DNA of 64,000 bases. Origin: CAXNKG01 sp964202965. Lineage in GTDB: Bacteria > Acidobacteriota > Vicinamibacteria > Vicinamibacterales > UBA2999. The position numbers were made by a program, and so were the translations under genes. Numbering within the stretch: the stretch's first letter is position 1; each line of letters starts with the position of its first letter. The DNA lies in NCBI GenBank assembly GCA_964202965.1, contig CAXNKG010000008.1, forward strand, positions 1-64,000, in the 5' to 3' direction. Of this stretch, positions 1 to 6,400 are shown piece after piece. The notes beneath the pieces are model-generated. The model saw only the letters and a list, made by a program, of their open reading frames with translations, made no database searches and had not been told where the DNA came from.

Positions 1-5
1 GCCGG

Positions 6-37
6 ACTACCACGACCACGTACTACCACGACCGCGT
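6..37. repeat. Two tandem 16-bp units
   Basis: Two adjacent 16-bp units, each beginning ACTACCACGACC, differ at one base. They lie beside the hairpin at 45-62 and are probably part of the same non-coding repeat element. No function can be assigned. Confidence 0.6.
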
Positions 38-44
38 ACGTAGT

Positions 45-62
45 GTCCGCCTTCAGGCGGAC
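45..62. terminator. Perfect hairpin just past the CHRD gene
   Basis: GTCCGCCT and AGGCGGAC form a perfect 8-bp stem around a 2-base centre, directly against the stop codon of the leftward CHRD gene. There is no T-tract, so it may be a repeat-derived hairpin that acts as a 3' end stabiliser or weak terminator. A close relative (GCCGCCT-TC-AGGCGGC) occurs at 5886-5901. Confidence 0.45.
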
Positions 63-590
63 CTATTGAATGCGCTGGAGCTGCCCGCGCATGAAGCCGC
101 CCGGGTTCACTGGCGAGTGCACGTTGAAATAGAACGCCGACGGGTTCGCCACGACCGCCGCCGCGTTGGCCGCGCTCATCACAATGCCCGACTCGCGGTA
201 TTCCACCATCCCGTTGGTCAACGGCGTCCGGTTGGCCGCGCTGACAGACGCGCCGATGATCACCGGCCCGTTCACGCCCGCCACGCCTGGATGGATGTGC
301 GCGCCCTGAACGGCGGTGTCGCCGGGGAAGCCGCTCGCCTGGAAATAGAAATCAGCGGTTCCGCCGCTGATGGCGCCCGCGGCGTCGCGCGTCAGATTGA
401 ACGTAACCTGCACCGCGCCGACGCCTGTCGATTCGGCGTTCGAGACGGGCGGGACTTCATTGGCCGGGCGCAGCACGGCGCTGAAGACCACCGGCAGATT
501 CGAGGGTGAGGTCGCGGTATCGCTATCGCTGCATGCCGAAGCCGTTGCCGCGGTGCAGACGATCAGAGCGAGAAGAGCCAGTCGGTGCAT
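63..590 (-). CDS. CHRD-domain lipoprotein
   Basis: The 175-residue product is an exported lipoprotein with a CHRD (chordin-like) domain, a beta-rich fold of unclear role in bacteria. The N-terminus is a short lipoprotein signal ending ATASAC, with the lipidated Cys at residue 20. The body carries the family hallmarks: 'RPANEVPPV' near the start, the 'AHIHPGVAG' segment, and the closing 'YFNVHSP...GGFMRGQL'. The reading frame extends 11 codons upstream, but the internal ATG at 590 puts the signal peptide directly at the N-terminus and is preferred. The gene stands alone and points away from its neighbour. The family call is strong; the physiological role is unknown. Confidence 0.85.
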   Translation of the reverse strand: MHRLALLALIVCTAATASACSDSDTATSPSNLPVVFSAVLRPANEVPPVSNAESTGVGAVQVTFNLTRDAAGAISGGTADFYFQASGFPGDTAVQGAHIHPGVAGVNGPVIIGASVSAANRTPLTNGMVEYRESGIVMSAANAAAVVANPSAFYFNVHSPVNPGGFMRGQLQRIQ

Positions 591-679
591 CGTGTTCCTC
601 CAGGGACGAACGGTCCCGCCCATTCTAGGTCACGATGCACCGAGGCGAAGCTCGGCCGTGGCGATGTAGGGCGCAGGCG

Positions 680-707
680 TAGAGCGCAGGCTTAAGCCTG
701 CGCGCTA
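680..707. repeat. Palindromic element, 20-bp perfect core
   Basis: The core at 684-703 (GCGCAGGCTT/AAGCCTGCGC) is a perfect 20-bp palindrome. After one mismatched pair the arms continue for three more pairs (TAG/CTA). It lies between two leftward genes and resembles REP-type intergenic palindromes. It could form a cruciform or end the upstream transcript, but has no T-tract. Confidence 0.6.
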
Positions 708-714
708 CAGCGCG

Positions 715-1293
715 CTACTTAAGCTCGCGAACCTGCACGTTGCGGAACCGGACGACGCCGACGCCCGCCTGCAGGGCAAACGGCCCGCGCGCGAACTTCT
801 TGTCCTCCACGTTCACCGTCTCTACGCCGTTCATCCGCACGATCAGCCGGGGACCGCGCGCGGTGATCTGCAGCGTGTTCCACTTGTTGCCGCTGTCGAT
901 CATCGCCGTCGGCTTCGCCAGATCGACGATGCCGCCGGTGCGGTAGGTCTGGTCGGGACGGGTGTCGTACACGTTCACTTCGTAGCAGGTGGCTGCGCCA
1001 ACCTTGTTCGCATCCATGCAGCGGATGAAGATTCCGCTGTTGGCGTCCGGCGACACCCAGATGTCCGCGCGAATCTCGTGATCGCCGTACGACTGCTTCG
1101 TGACCAGGAAGCCGGCGCCGTTGGTGGCCCACAGCTCGTTCCGAATCACTTTCCAGTCCACCTTGCCCGCTGGCGTCCACACCTTCTCGTTGATGCTTCC
1201 GCCGTTGAACAGCGTCACCCAGCCCGCCTGCGCGGTTATCGTCGCGCCCACAAGCAGCAGCAGCGCACACGTCGTCGCTAATGTTCGTTTCAT
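715..1293 (-). CDS. Secreted DUF1080 (3-keto-disaccharide hydrolase-like) protein
   Basis: The 192-residue product has a cleavable signal peptide (about residues 1-23, ending AQA) followed by one DUF1080/LamG-like jelly-roll domain. Diagnostic segments are 'WVTLFNGGS' at the start of the domain, 'FLVTKQSYGDHEIRADIWV', 'NSGIFIRC', 'WNTLQITARG' and the C-terminal 'FALQAGVGVVRFRNVQVREL'. Some DUF1080 members cleave 3-keto-glycosides; most are uncharacterised periplasmic sugar-binding or hydrolase proteins. The gene diverges from the TctC-like gene across a 60-bp gap that holds a perfect dyad. Confidence 0.85.
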   Translation of the reverse strand: MKRTLATTCALLLLVGATITAQAGWVTLFNGGSINEKVWTPAGKVDWKVIRNELWATNGAGFLVTKQSYGDHEIRADIWVSPDANSGIFIRCMDANKVGAATCYEVNVYDTRPDQTYRTGGIVDLAKPTAMIDSGNKWNTLQITARGPRLIVRMNGVETVNVEDKKFARGPFALQAGVGVVRFRNVQVRELK

Positions 1294-1315
1294 CGTCGCT
1301 CCTCGCGCGTGGTTA

Positions 1316-1342
1316 TACCTCAGATCGACGGATTCTGAGGTA
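1316..1342. promoter_or_regulatory. 9-bp perfect dyad in divergent intergenic region
   Basis: TACCTCAGA and TCTGAGGTA form a perfect 9-bp inverted repeat with a 9-bp spacer, centred between the divergent DUF1080 and TctC genes. On the minus strand the left arm overlaps a -10-like TATAAC. The geometry suits a dimeric repressor operator, although a hairpin cannot be excluded. No regulator gene for it was found nearby. Confidence 0.4.
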
Positions 1343-1353
1343 CGCTAACCGGC

Positions 1354-2409
1354 GTGTTTCGAGTGAAATGGCGCGCTTTCGGGACGCTGTGCGCGATAGT
1401 GGCAGCCTGTGCCACCGCTTCCTGTGGCCGGACCGGCTCCGCTGGCGACGCGGGCAGCGCGCCGGAGTTTTACCGCGGGAAGACGCTGAGCGTTGTCGTC
1501 GGTTCAGGCGCGGGTGGTGGATTCGACACGACGGCGAGGCTGGTCTCGCGCCATATCAAACGGCATATTTCCGGCAATCCCACCGTCATCGTCGTCAACA
1601 TGCCCGGCGGCGGCGGCCTCGTGGCGGCCAATCACGTGTTCAGCGCGGCACCCAAGGACGGGACCGTCGTCGGCCTCTTTCACGAGGCGCAGATGATGAA
1701 CCAGCTCACAGGCGGCGAAGGCGTGAACTTCGACCTCCGGCAGTTCAACTGGCTGGGGAGCTCGTACGACGATCCGAACGTCTGCATCGTGCGCACCGAT
1801 GCGGGTATCGGCACGTTCAGGGATCTGATCGGCGGGACGAAGGGAATCGCGGTCGGCGGCACCGGTCCAGGATCCAATACGTACGACGCGCCGCGCGTCA
1901 TGGCGGCCGCGACCGGCGCCAGCATGAGGGCCGTCGCGGGGTATCCAACGACGAGCGATGTGCGGATCGGCGTCGAGCGCGGCGAGATTCAGGGCATGTG
2001 CCTCGGGTGGGAATCGGTCAAGTCGGCGTCCGGACAGTGGCTGCAGGACGGCTACGCAAAGGTCATCGTGCAGAACGGCGTGGAACGGAATGCCGACCTG
2101 CCGGATGTTCCGCTCGCGATGGAGTTCGCCAGGGACGATCACAGCAGGAGGCTGCTGCGGCTGGTCGATGCGCCCGGCGCGATGGCGAAGCCGTTTGCGA
2201 TGCCTCCGGGAGTCGAGAGCAGCCGCGTCGAACTGATGCGGAAAGCGCTGGCCGACACGTACCGTGATCCGGCATTCCTCGAAGAAGCGCGCGCGATGAA
2301 GCTGGAGTTCCAGCCGAAGGACGCCGCGCAGATTCAGCAGATTCTCAACGACGTACTCGCGACGCCGCCGGACGTCGCGGCGAAGTATCGCGAGATTATT
2401 CAACCCTAA
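1354..2409 (+). CDS. TctC/Bug-type substrate-binding lipoprotein
   Basis: The 351-residue product is an extracytoplasmic solute receptor of the tripartite tricarboxylate transporter (TTT) type, which captures organic acids for a TctAB permease. It starts at GTG and has a lipoprotein signal with Cys24 (TASC). Typical Bug features follow: 'FYRGKTLSVVVGSGAGGGFDTTARL', 'VNMPGGGGLVAANHVF' and 'GTGPGSNTYDAPR'. The permease is encoded two genes downstream, with a UbiD-family decarboxylase in between, so the ligand is probably the carboxylate that is decarboxylated. The stop codon directly abuts the next ATG. Confidence 0.9.
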   Translation: MFRVKWRAFGTLCAIVAACATASCGRTGSAGDAGSAPEFYRGKTLSVVVGSGAGGGFDTTARLVSRHIKRHISGNPTVIVVNMPGGGGLVAANHVFSAAPKDGTVVGLFHEAQMMNQLTGGEGVNFDLRQFNWLGSSYDDPNVCIVRTDAGIGTFRDLIGGTKGIAVGGTGPGSNTYDAPRVMAAATGASMRAVAGYPTTSDVRIGVERGEIQGMCLGWESVKSASGQWLQDGYAKVIVQNGVERNADLPDVPLAMEFARDDHSRRLLRLVDAPGAMAKPFAMPPGVESSRVELMRKALADTYRDPAFLEEARAMKLEFQPKDAAQIQQILNDVLATPPDVAAKYREIIQP

Positions 2410-3888
2410 ATGGATCCTGCCGACCTGCGCGAGTGGATCGCGCGCATCGAGCAGCTCGGCGAGCTGCAGCACGTCTCGGGGGCCCACTGGGATCTCGAGA
2501 TCGGCACGATTTCCGAGATCAACTACCGCCGGAAGCCGCCCGCGGCGCTCCTGTTCGACGACATCGTCGGCTACCCGAAAGGCTACCGCGTGCTCACGGG
2601 CGCTCTGAGTAACGCGCGCCGCATGGGAGTCACGCTGGGGCTCGGCGCCGATCTGGATAACGCCCATCTCGTCCAGGCGCTGCGCGGCAAACCGCTCCAG
2701 TGGGAAGCGGCAGCGCCGCAGTTCAGACCGGAGTTCGTCACGAAGGGCCCGGTCCTCGAGAACGTCGTCAAGGCGGGCGACGTCGACCTGTCGCGATTTC
2801 CCGCGCCGCGCTGGCACGAGCATGACGGCGGCCGCTACATCGGCACCGGCGTTGCGGTCGTGACGAGTGACGCCGACACCGGACGCATCAACGTCGGCGC
2901 CTACCGGATGATGCTGCAGGAGGACGGCCGCTCCGCGAGCATCAACGCGGAGGCGGGCAAGCAGGGGCGCGCGCAGTACGACCGCTGGTTCGAGAAGCAT
3001 GGCAAGGCGCCGGTGCTCGCGTCGTTCGGCCATCATCCACTGCTGCTGATGGTGGCGGGCACGGAAGTGCCCAACACGATCGACGAGTTCGCGTACGCCG
3101 GCGCGATGGTCGGGCAGAAGCTCCAGGTCATCAAGGGCGAAGTGACGGGCCTTCCGATGCCCGCGGCCGCCGAAATCGTCGTCGAGGGATGGATTCGTCC
3201 CGATCGCGTCGTGCGCGAAGGGCCGTTCGGCGAGTGGACCGGGTACTACTCCGCGTCGCTGCGGCCGGTGCCGACGATGGATATCGAGCGCGTGTATTTC
3301 AGGAACAATCCGATCATCCTCGGCACGCCGCCCGGCAAGCCGCCGAACGACTATTCCTACATGCGCGCGCTGCTCAAGTCCGCGATGATCCAGGACGACC
3401 TCGTGAAGATCGGCGTGCGGGACGTCAAGGGTGTCTGGGCGCATGAAGTCGCCGGCGGCCGCCTGCTCGTCGTCGTCGCCATCAGGCAGCGCTTCTGCGG
3501 CCACTCGCGCCAGGCCGGCTACATTGCCGCGCAGTGTCCCGCAGCCGCCTACATGAACCGCTTCGTCATCGTCGTGGACGAGGATATCGACCCGATGAAT
3601 CTCGAGGAAGTGATCTGGGCGATGAGCACCAGGTGCGATCCGGCGGAGGACATCGAGATCCTGCGCAAGTCGTGGGGCAGCAAGGTCGATCCGATGCTCG
3701 ACGATCCCACCGCGCCGTATATGACGCGGGCGGTGATCGACGCCTGCCGCCCGTTTGAAAAGCTTGCGACGTTTCCGCAGGTCGCGGAGTCCACCCCCGC
3801 GCAGATGCGCGAGACCGTCGCCAAGTGGAAAGAGCTCTTCGCCGATCCGCGATTCCCGCTGCCAGATACCGTCATCCGGAAGGACTAG
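2410..3888 (+). CDS. UbiD-family prenyl-FMN-dependent decarboxylase
   Basis: The 492-residue product belongs to the UbiD family, which reversibly (de)carboxylates aromatic, heteroaromatic or unsaturated acids using prenylated FMN made by UbiX. Family features are 'DLREWIARIEQLGEL' at the N-terminus, 'INVGAYRMM' with the cofactor/catalytic Arg, the catalytic glutamates in 'AEIVVEGWI', 'EGPFGEWTGYYS' and 'VDEDIDPMNLEEVIWA'. The length matches full-size UbiD proteins. The ATG follows the TctC-like stop without a gap, so the two are translationally coupled. No UbiX gene is in this window, so the cofactor must be supplied from elsewhere. The substrate is unknown; an aromatic or N-heteroaromatic carboxylate is inferred from the neighbours. 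Confidence 0.92.
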   Translation: MDPADLREWIARIEQLGELQHVSGAHWDLEIGTISEINYRRKPPAALLFDDIVGYPKGYRVLTGALSNARRMGVTLGLGADLDNAHLVQALRGKPLQWEAAAPQFRPEFVTKGPVLENVVKAGDVDLSRFPAPRWHEHDGGRYIGTGVAVVTSDADTGRINVGAYRMMLQEDGRSASINAEAGKQGRAQYDRWFEKHGKAPVLASFGHHPLLLMVAGTEVPNTIDEFAYAGAMVGQKLQVIKGEVTGLPMPAAAEIVVEGWIRPDRVVREGPFGEWTGYYSASLRPVPTMDIERVYFRNNPIILGTPPGKPPNDYSYMRALLKSAMIQDDLVKIGVRDVKGVWAHEVAGGRLLVVVAIRQRFCGHSRQAGYIAAQCPAAAYMNRFVIVVDEDIDPMNLEEVIWAMSTRCDPAEDIEILRKSWGSKVDPMLDDPTAPYMTRAVIDACRPFEKLATFPQVAESTPAQMRETVAKWKELFADPRFPLPDTVIRKD

Positions 3889-3891
3889 GCG

Positions 3892-5874
3892 CTGGACGTC
3901 TTCTTTTCGGCACTCCTGCAGGTGCTGGCGCCCCACACGTTCGGCATCATGCTCGTCGGGATCGGCGTCGGCCTGATCGTGGGCATCCTCCCGGGGCTCG
4001 GCGGAGCCGCCACGCTGGCGATGATGCTGCCGTTCGTCTATCCGATGGACGCGATCTCCGCGTTTGCGTTCCTGCTCGGCATGCATGCGGTGACGGCGAC
4101 AACGGGTGACATCACATCGGTCCTCTTTGGGATTCCAGGCGAAGCGACGTCGGCCGCCACGGTGCTCGACGGCTATCCGATGACGAGACGAGGAGAGGGC
4201 GGGCGTGCGCTGGGGGCTGTGCTGTTCAGCTCCCTCATCGGCGCGCTGCTCGGCGCCGTGGTGCTGGCCGTCTCGGTTCCGATCATCCGGCCGGTCGTGC
4301 TCCAGCTCGGGCCGCCCGAGTTCTTCATGCTGACCGTACTCGGGCTGAGCTTCGTCGTGTCGCTCGCCGGCCGGAATCTCGTCAAGGGTTTCATCATGGC
4401 GGCGCTGGGGTTTCTGCTCGCCATGGTCGGACTCGATCCGCAGAGCAGCATTCAGCGCTTCACGTTCGGGCAGCTGTATCTGTGGGAGGGGCTCAACGTG
4501 GTGCCGGTCGTGGTCGGGTTGTTTGGCGGGGCGGAAGTGCTGCAGCTGATGATGACGAAGCACAGCATCGCGCAGCGGCGCGGCGATGAGCGGCTGTCCG
4601 GCGTGATGCAGGGCGTCCGCGACACGTGCACACACTGGGGGCTGACGCTGCGGGCGAGCGCGATTGGACTCGGGATCGGCGTGATTCCCGGCATGGGCGG
4701 CGCGGTGTCGCAGTTCATTGCCTACGCGCACGCGCAGCACACGTCGAAGCACCCGGAGACATTCGGCAAGGGGAACGTCGAGGGCGTGATTGCGACAGGG
4801 GCGGTCAACAACTCCCGCGAGGGCGGCAACCTGATTCCGACGGTGGCCTTCGGAATCCCCGGCAGTATTTCGATGGCGATTCTGCTGAGCGTGTTCCTGC
4901 TCAAGGGGCTGGTCCCGGGGCCCGCGATGCTGACGAGGAATCTCGACGTCACCTACGCGATGGTCTGGGTGATCGTCCTGTCGAACATCATTGCCGTGGC
5001 CGTGTCGTTCGCGTTCCTCAATCAGCTTGTGCGCCTGACGTACGTCAGGGCGGTGCTGCTTGTGCCGTTCCTGATGGTGCTCACGGCCTTTGGCGCCTAC
5101 ACGGCGCACAACGCGTTCGCCGACATTCTGGTGATGCTGGTGGCGACCGTGGTGGGCGTGGCGGCGATTCGGTGGGACTGGCCGAGAGCGCCGCTGCTGC
5201 TCGCGCTGGTGCTTGGCGACATCGCGGAGCGTTACCTGTTTCTCTCCTACTCACTCTTTGAATGGCAATGGATCTCGCGGCCGCTGGTGATCGCGTTTGC
5301 GGTCGTCACGGTGGCGGGCCTCGTCTGGCCGCTCGTCCGCGGCCGGCGGCAGGCCGCCTCGCCCGTGGCACACCGCGCCGATCTGCCCATCACCGCCGGA
5401 CTTCTACTGATGGCCGCGTGGGTCCTGATGCAGGCCGCTGACTGGCCGTTCCGCACGTCTGTGTTTCCGATGGCGACCGGCGGATTGTTGCTGGTGTTGA
5501 CCGTCGCAAAGCTACTCGCGTACGTAGGGCGGGGAAGCCATTCGTACGTAGGGCGGGTTTCAGCCGCCGCGCAGGTTCCGCCGCCGGCTGGACCCGCCGG
5601 AACCAACCTCGTCGACGACCCCCCCGACGTCTTCGCCACCGCGTCCCGCGCAGACTGGCACTCGGCCATCGCCTGGATGGCGGGGTTCTTCCTGCTCCTC
5701 TGGCTCGTGGGGGCCCTGATCGCGGTGCCGTTGTTCGCGGTGGCGTATCTCCTGAGGGTGGCACGGCAGTCTGTCCCGATGGCGGGCGCCTATGCGGCGG
5801 TGTCGTGGCTGTTCATCTACGGCCTGTTCGACCGCGCCCTGCGCATTCCGCTTCCGGCCGGAGTCCTGTTTTGA
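3892..5874 (+). CDS. TctA-TctB fusion permease of a tripartite tricarboxylate transporter
   Basis: Residues 1 to about 500 form the large TctA channel protein, with the signature loops 'GILPGLGGAATLAMMLPFVYP', 'ITSVLFGIPGEATSAATVLDGYPM', 'GVIPGMGGAVSQFIAYAHA' and 'NNSREGGNLIPTVAFGIPGS'. After a hydrophilic linker, the last 150 or so residues form a small four-helix TctB-like domain, so both membrane subunits are one polypeptide. The first conventional start is GTG at 3922, but the ten codons before it (LDVFFSALLQ) match the expected TctA N-terminus and follow an in-frame TAG. CTG at 3892 is therefore the likely initiator. The linker contains two copies of a TACGTAGGGCGGG repeat. It partners the TctC-like receptor upstream. 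Confidence 0.88.
   Translation: MDVFFSALLQVLAPHTFGIMLVGIGVGLIVGILPGLGGAATLAMMLPFVYPMDAISAFAFLLGMHAVTATTGDITSVLFGIPGEATSAATVLDGYPMTRRGEGGRALGAVLFSSLIGALLGAVVLAVSVPIIRPVVLQLGPPEFFMLTVLGLSFVVSLAGRNLVKGFIMAALGFLLAMVGLDPQSSIQRFTFGQLYLWEGLNVVPVVVGLFGGAEVLQLMMTKHSIAQRRGDERLSGVMQGVRDTCTHWGLTLRASAIGLGIGVIPGMGGAVSQFIAYAHAQHTSKHPETFGKGNVEGVIATGAVNNSREGGNLIPTVAFGIPGSISMAILLSVFLLKGLVPGPAMLTRNLDVTYAMVWVIVLSNIIAVAVSFAFLNQLVRLTYVRAVLLVPFLMVLTAFGAYTAHNAFADILVMLVATVVGVAAIRWDWPRAPLLLALVLGDIAERYLFLSYSLFEWQWISRPLVIAFAVVTVAGLVWPLVRGRRQAASPVAHRADLPITAGLLLMAAWVLMQAADWPFRTSVFPMATGGLLLVLTVAKLLAYVGRGSHSYVGRVSAAAQVPPPAGPAGTNLVDDPPDVFATASRADWHSAIAWMAGFFLLLWLVGALIAVPLFAVAYLLRVARQSVPMAGAYAAVSWLFIYGLFDRALRIPLPAGVLF
5521..5557. 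repeat. Two copies of the TACGTAGGGCGGG repeat inside the permease linker
   Basis: TACGTAGGGCGGG occurs at 5521-5533 and again at 5545-5557. It encodes part of the hydrophilic linker between the TctA and TctB halves (reading YVGR twice). The same 13-mer, inverted, is found at 11950-11962 inside the CoxG-like gene and at 16369-16381 between genes. It therefore looks like a dispersed palindromic element that inserts in coding DNA without breaking the frame. Confidence 0.6.
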
Positions 5875-5885
5875 CAGTCGTGGGG

Positions 5886-5901
5886 GCCGCCTTCAGGCGG
5901 C
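5886..5901. repeat. Perfect GCCGCCT-TC-AGGCGGC hairpin
   Basis: A perfect 7-bp stem lies 11 bp before the start of the 2Fe-2S subunit gene and 11 bp after the permease stop. It is nearly identical to the hairpin at 45-62, which suggests one repeat family. It could tune expression between the transporter and enzyme parts of the operon. Confidence 0.5.
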
Positions 5902-5911
5902 TCGGGGGTTC

Positions 5912-6400
5912 ATGAAGCGTCCTATTACGTTGACGGTCAACGGCGAAGCGTGTGTCGGCGACATCGAGCCGCGCACGCTCCTCGTCCACTTTCTCCGCGA
6001 ACACCTCGGTCTTACCGGCACACACGTCGGCTGCGTGGTCGGCGAGTGCGGCGCCTGCTCGGTGCTCGTGGACGGCCAGCTGGTGAAGTCGTGCCTGATG
6101 CTGGCCGTCCAGGCCGACGGTTGCGCGGTGACGACGATCGAAGGCCTCAGCACTTCAGGCACCCTCCACCCCGTCCAGGAAGCCTTCGTGAACCGGTTCG
6201 GCCTGCAGTGCGGCTTCTGCACGCCGGGATTCGTCATGGCGAGCCACGCCCTGCTCATGCGCAACCCGAACCCGACGGAGGAAGAGATTCGGCGCGACCT
6301 GTCGAGCAACCTGTGCATGTGCACCGGCTACGTGCAGATTGTGGAAGCGGTCAAGGAAGCGGCAGTGAAACTCGAGCAATGGCGGACATCACGCACATAG
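5912..6400 (+). CDS. Molybdenum hydroxylase 2Fe-2S subunit (CoxS/XdhC-like small subunit)
   Basis: The 162-residue small subunit of a xanthine-dehydrogenase-family hydroxylase passes electrons from the Mo centre to FAD. It has both cluster domains: Cys41, Cys46, Cys49 and Cys61 for the plant-ferredoxin type cluster ('GCVVGECGACSVLVDG'), and Cys100, Cys103, Cys135 and Cys137 for the proximal cluster ('LQCGFCTPGF' and 'NLCMCTGY'). The ATG at 5912 gives the standard N-terminus; a longer upstream frame lies inside the permease gene and is spurious. It overlaps the large-subunit gene by 22 bp. Confidence 0.95.
   Translation: MKRPITLTVNGEACVGDIEPRTLLVHFLREHLGLTGTHVGCVVGECGACSVLVDGQLVKSCLMLAVQADGCAVTTIEGLSTSGTLHPVQEAFVNRFGLQCGFCTPGFVMASHALLMRNPNPTEEEIRRDLSSNLCMCTGYVQIVEAVKEAAVKLEQWRTSRT

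Noticed and set aside
1504..5109. A 1201-residue open frame on the minus strand
   Set aside because: It is antisense to three confidently identified genes, has an Arg/His-rich low-complexity translation, and is a typical high-GC shadow.
5871..5876. TTGACA as a -35 element before the hydroxylase genes
   Set aside because: No -10-like hexamer occurs 16-19 bp downstream, where only the GC-rich hairpin is found.
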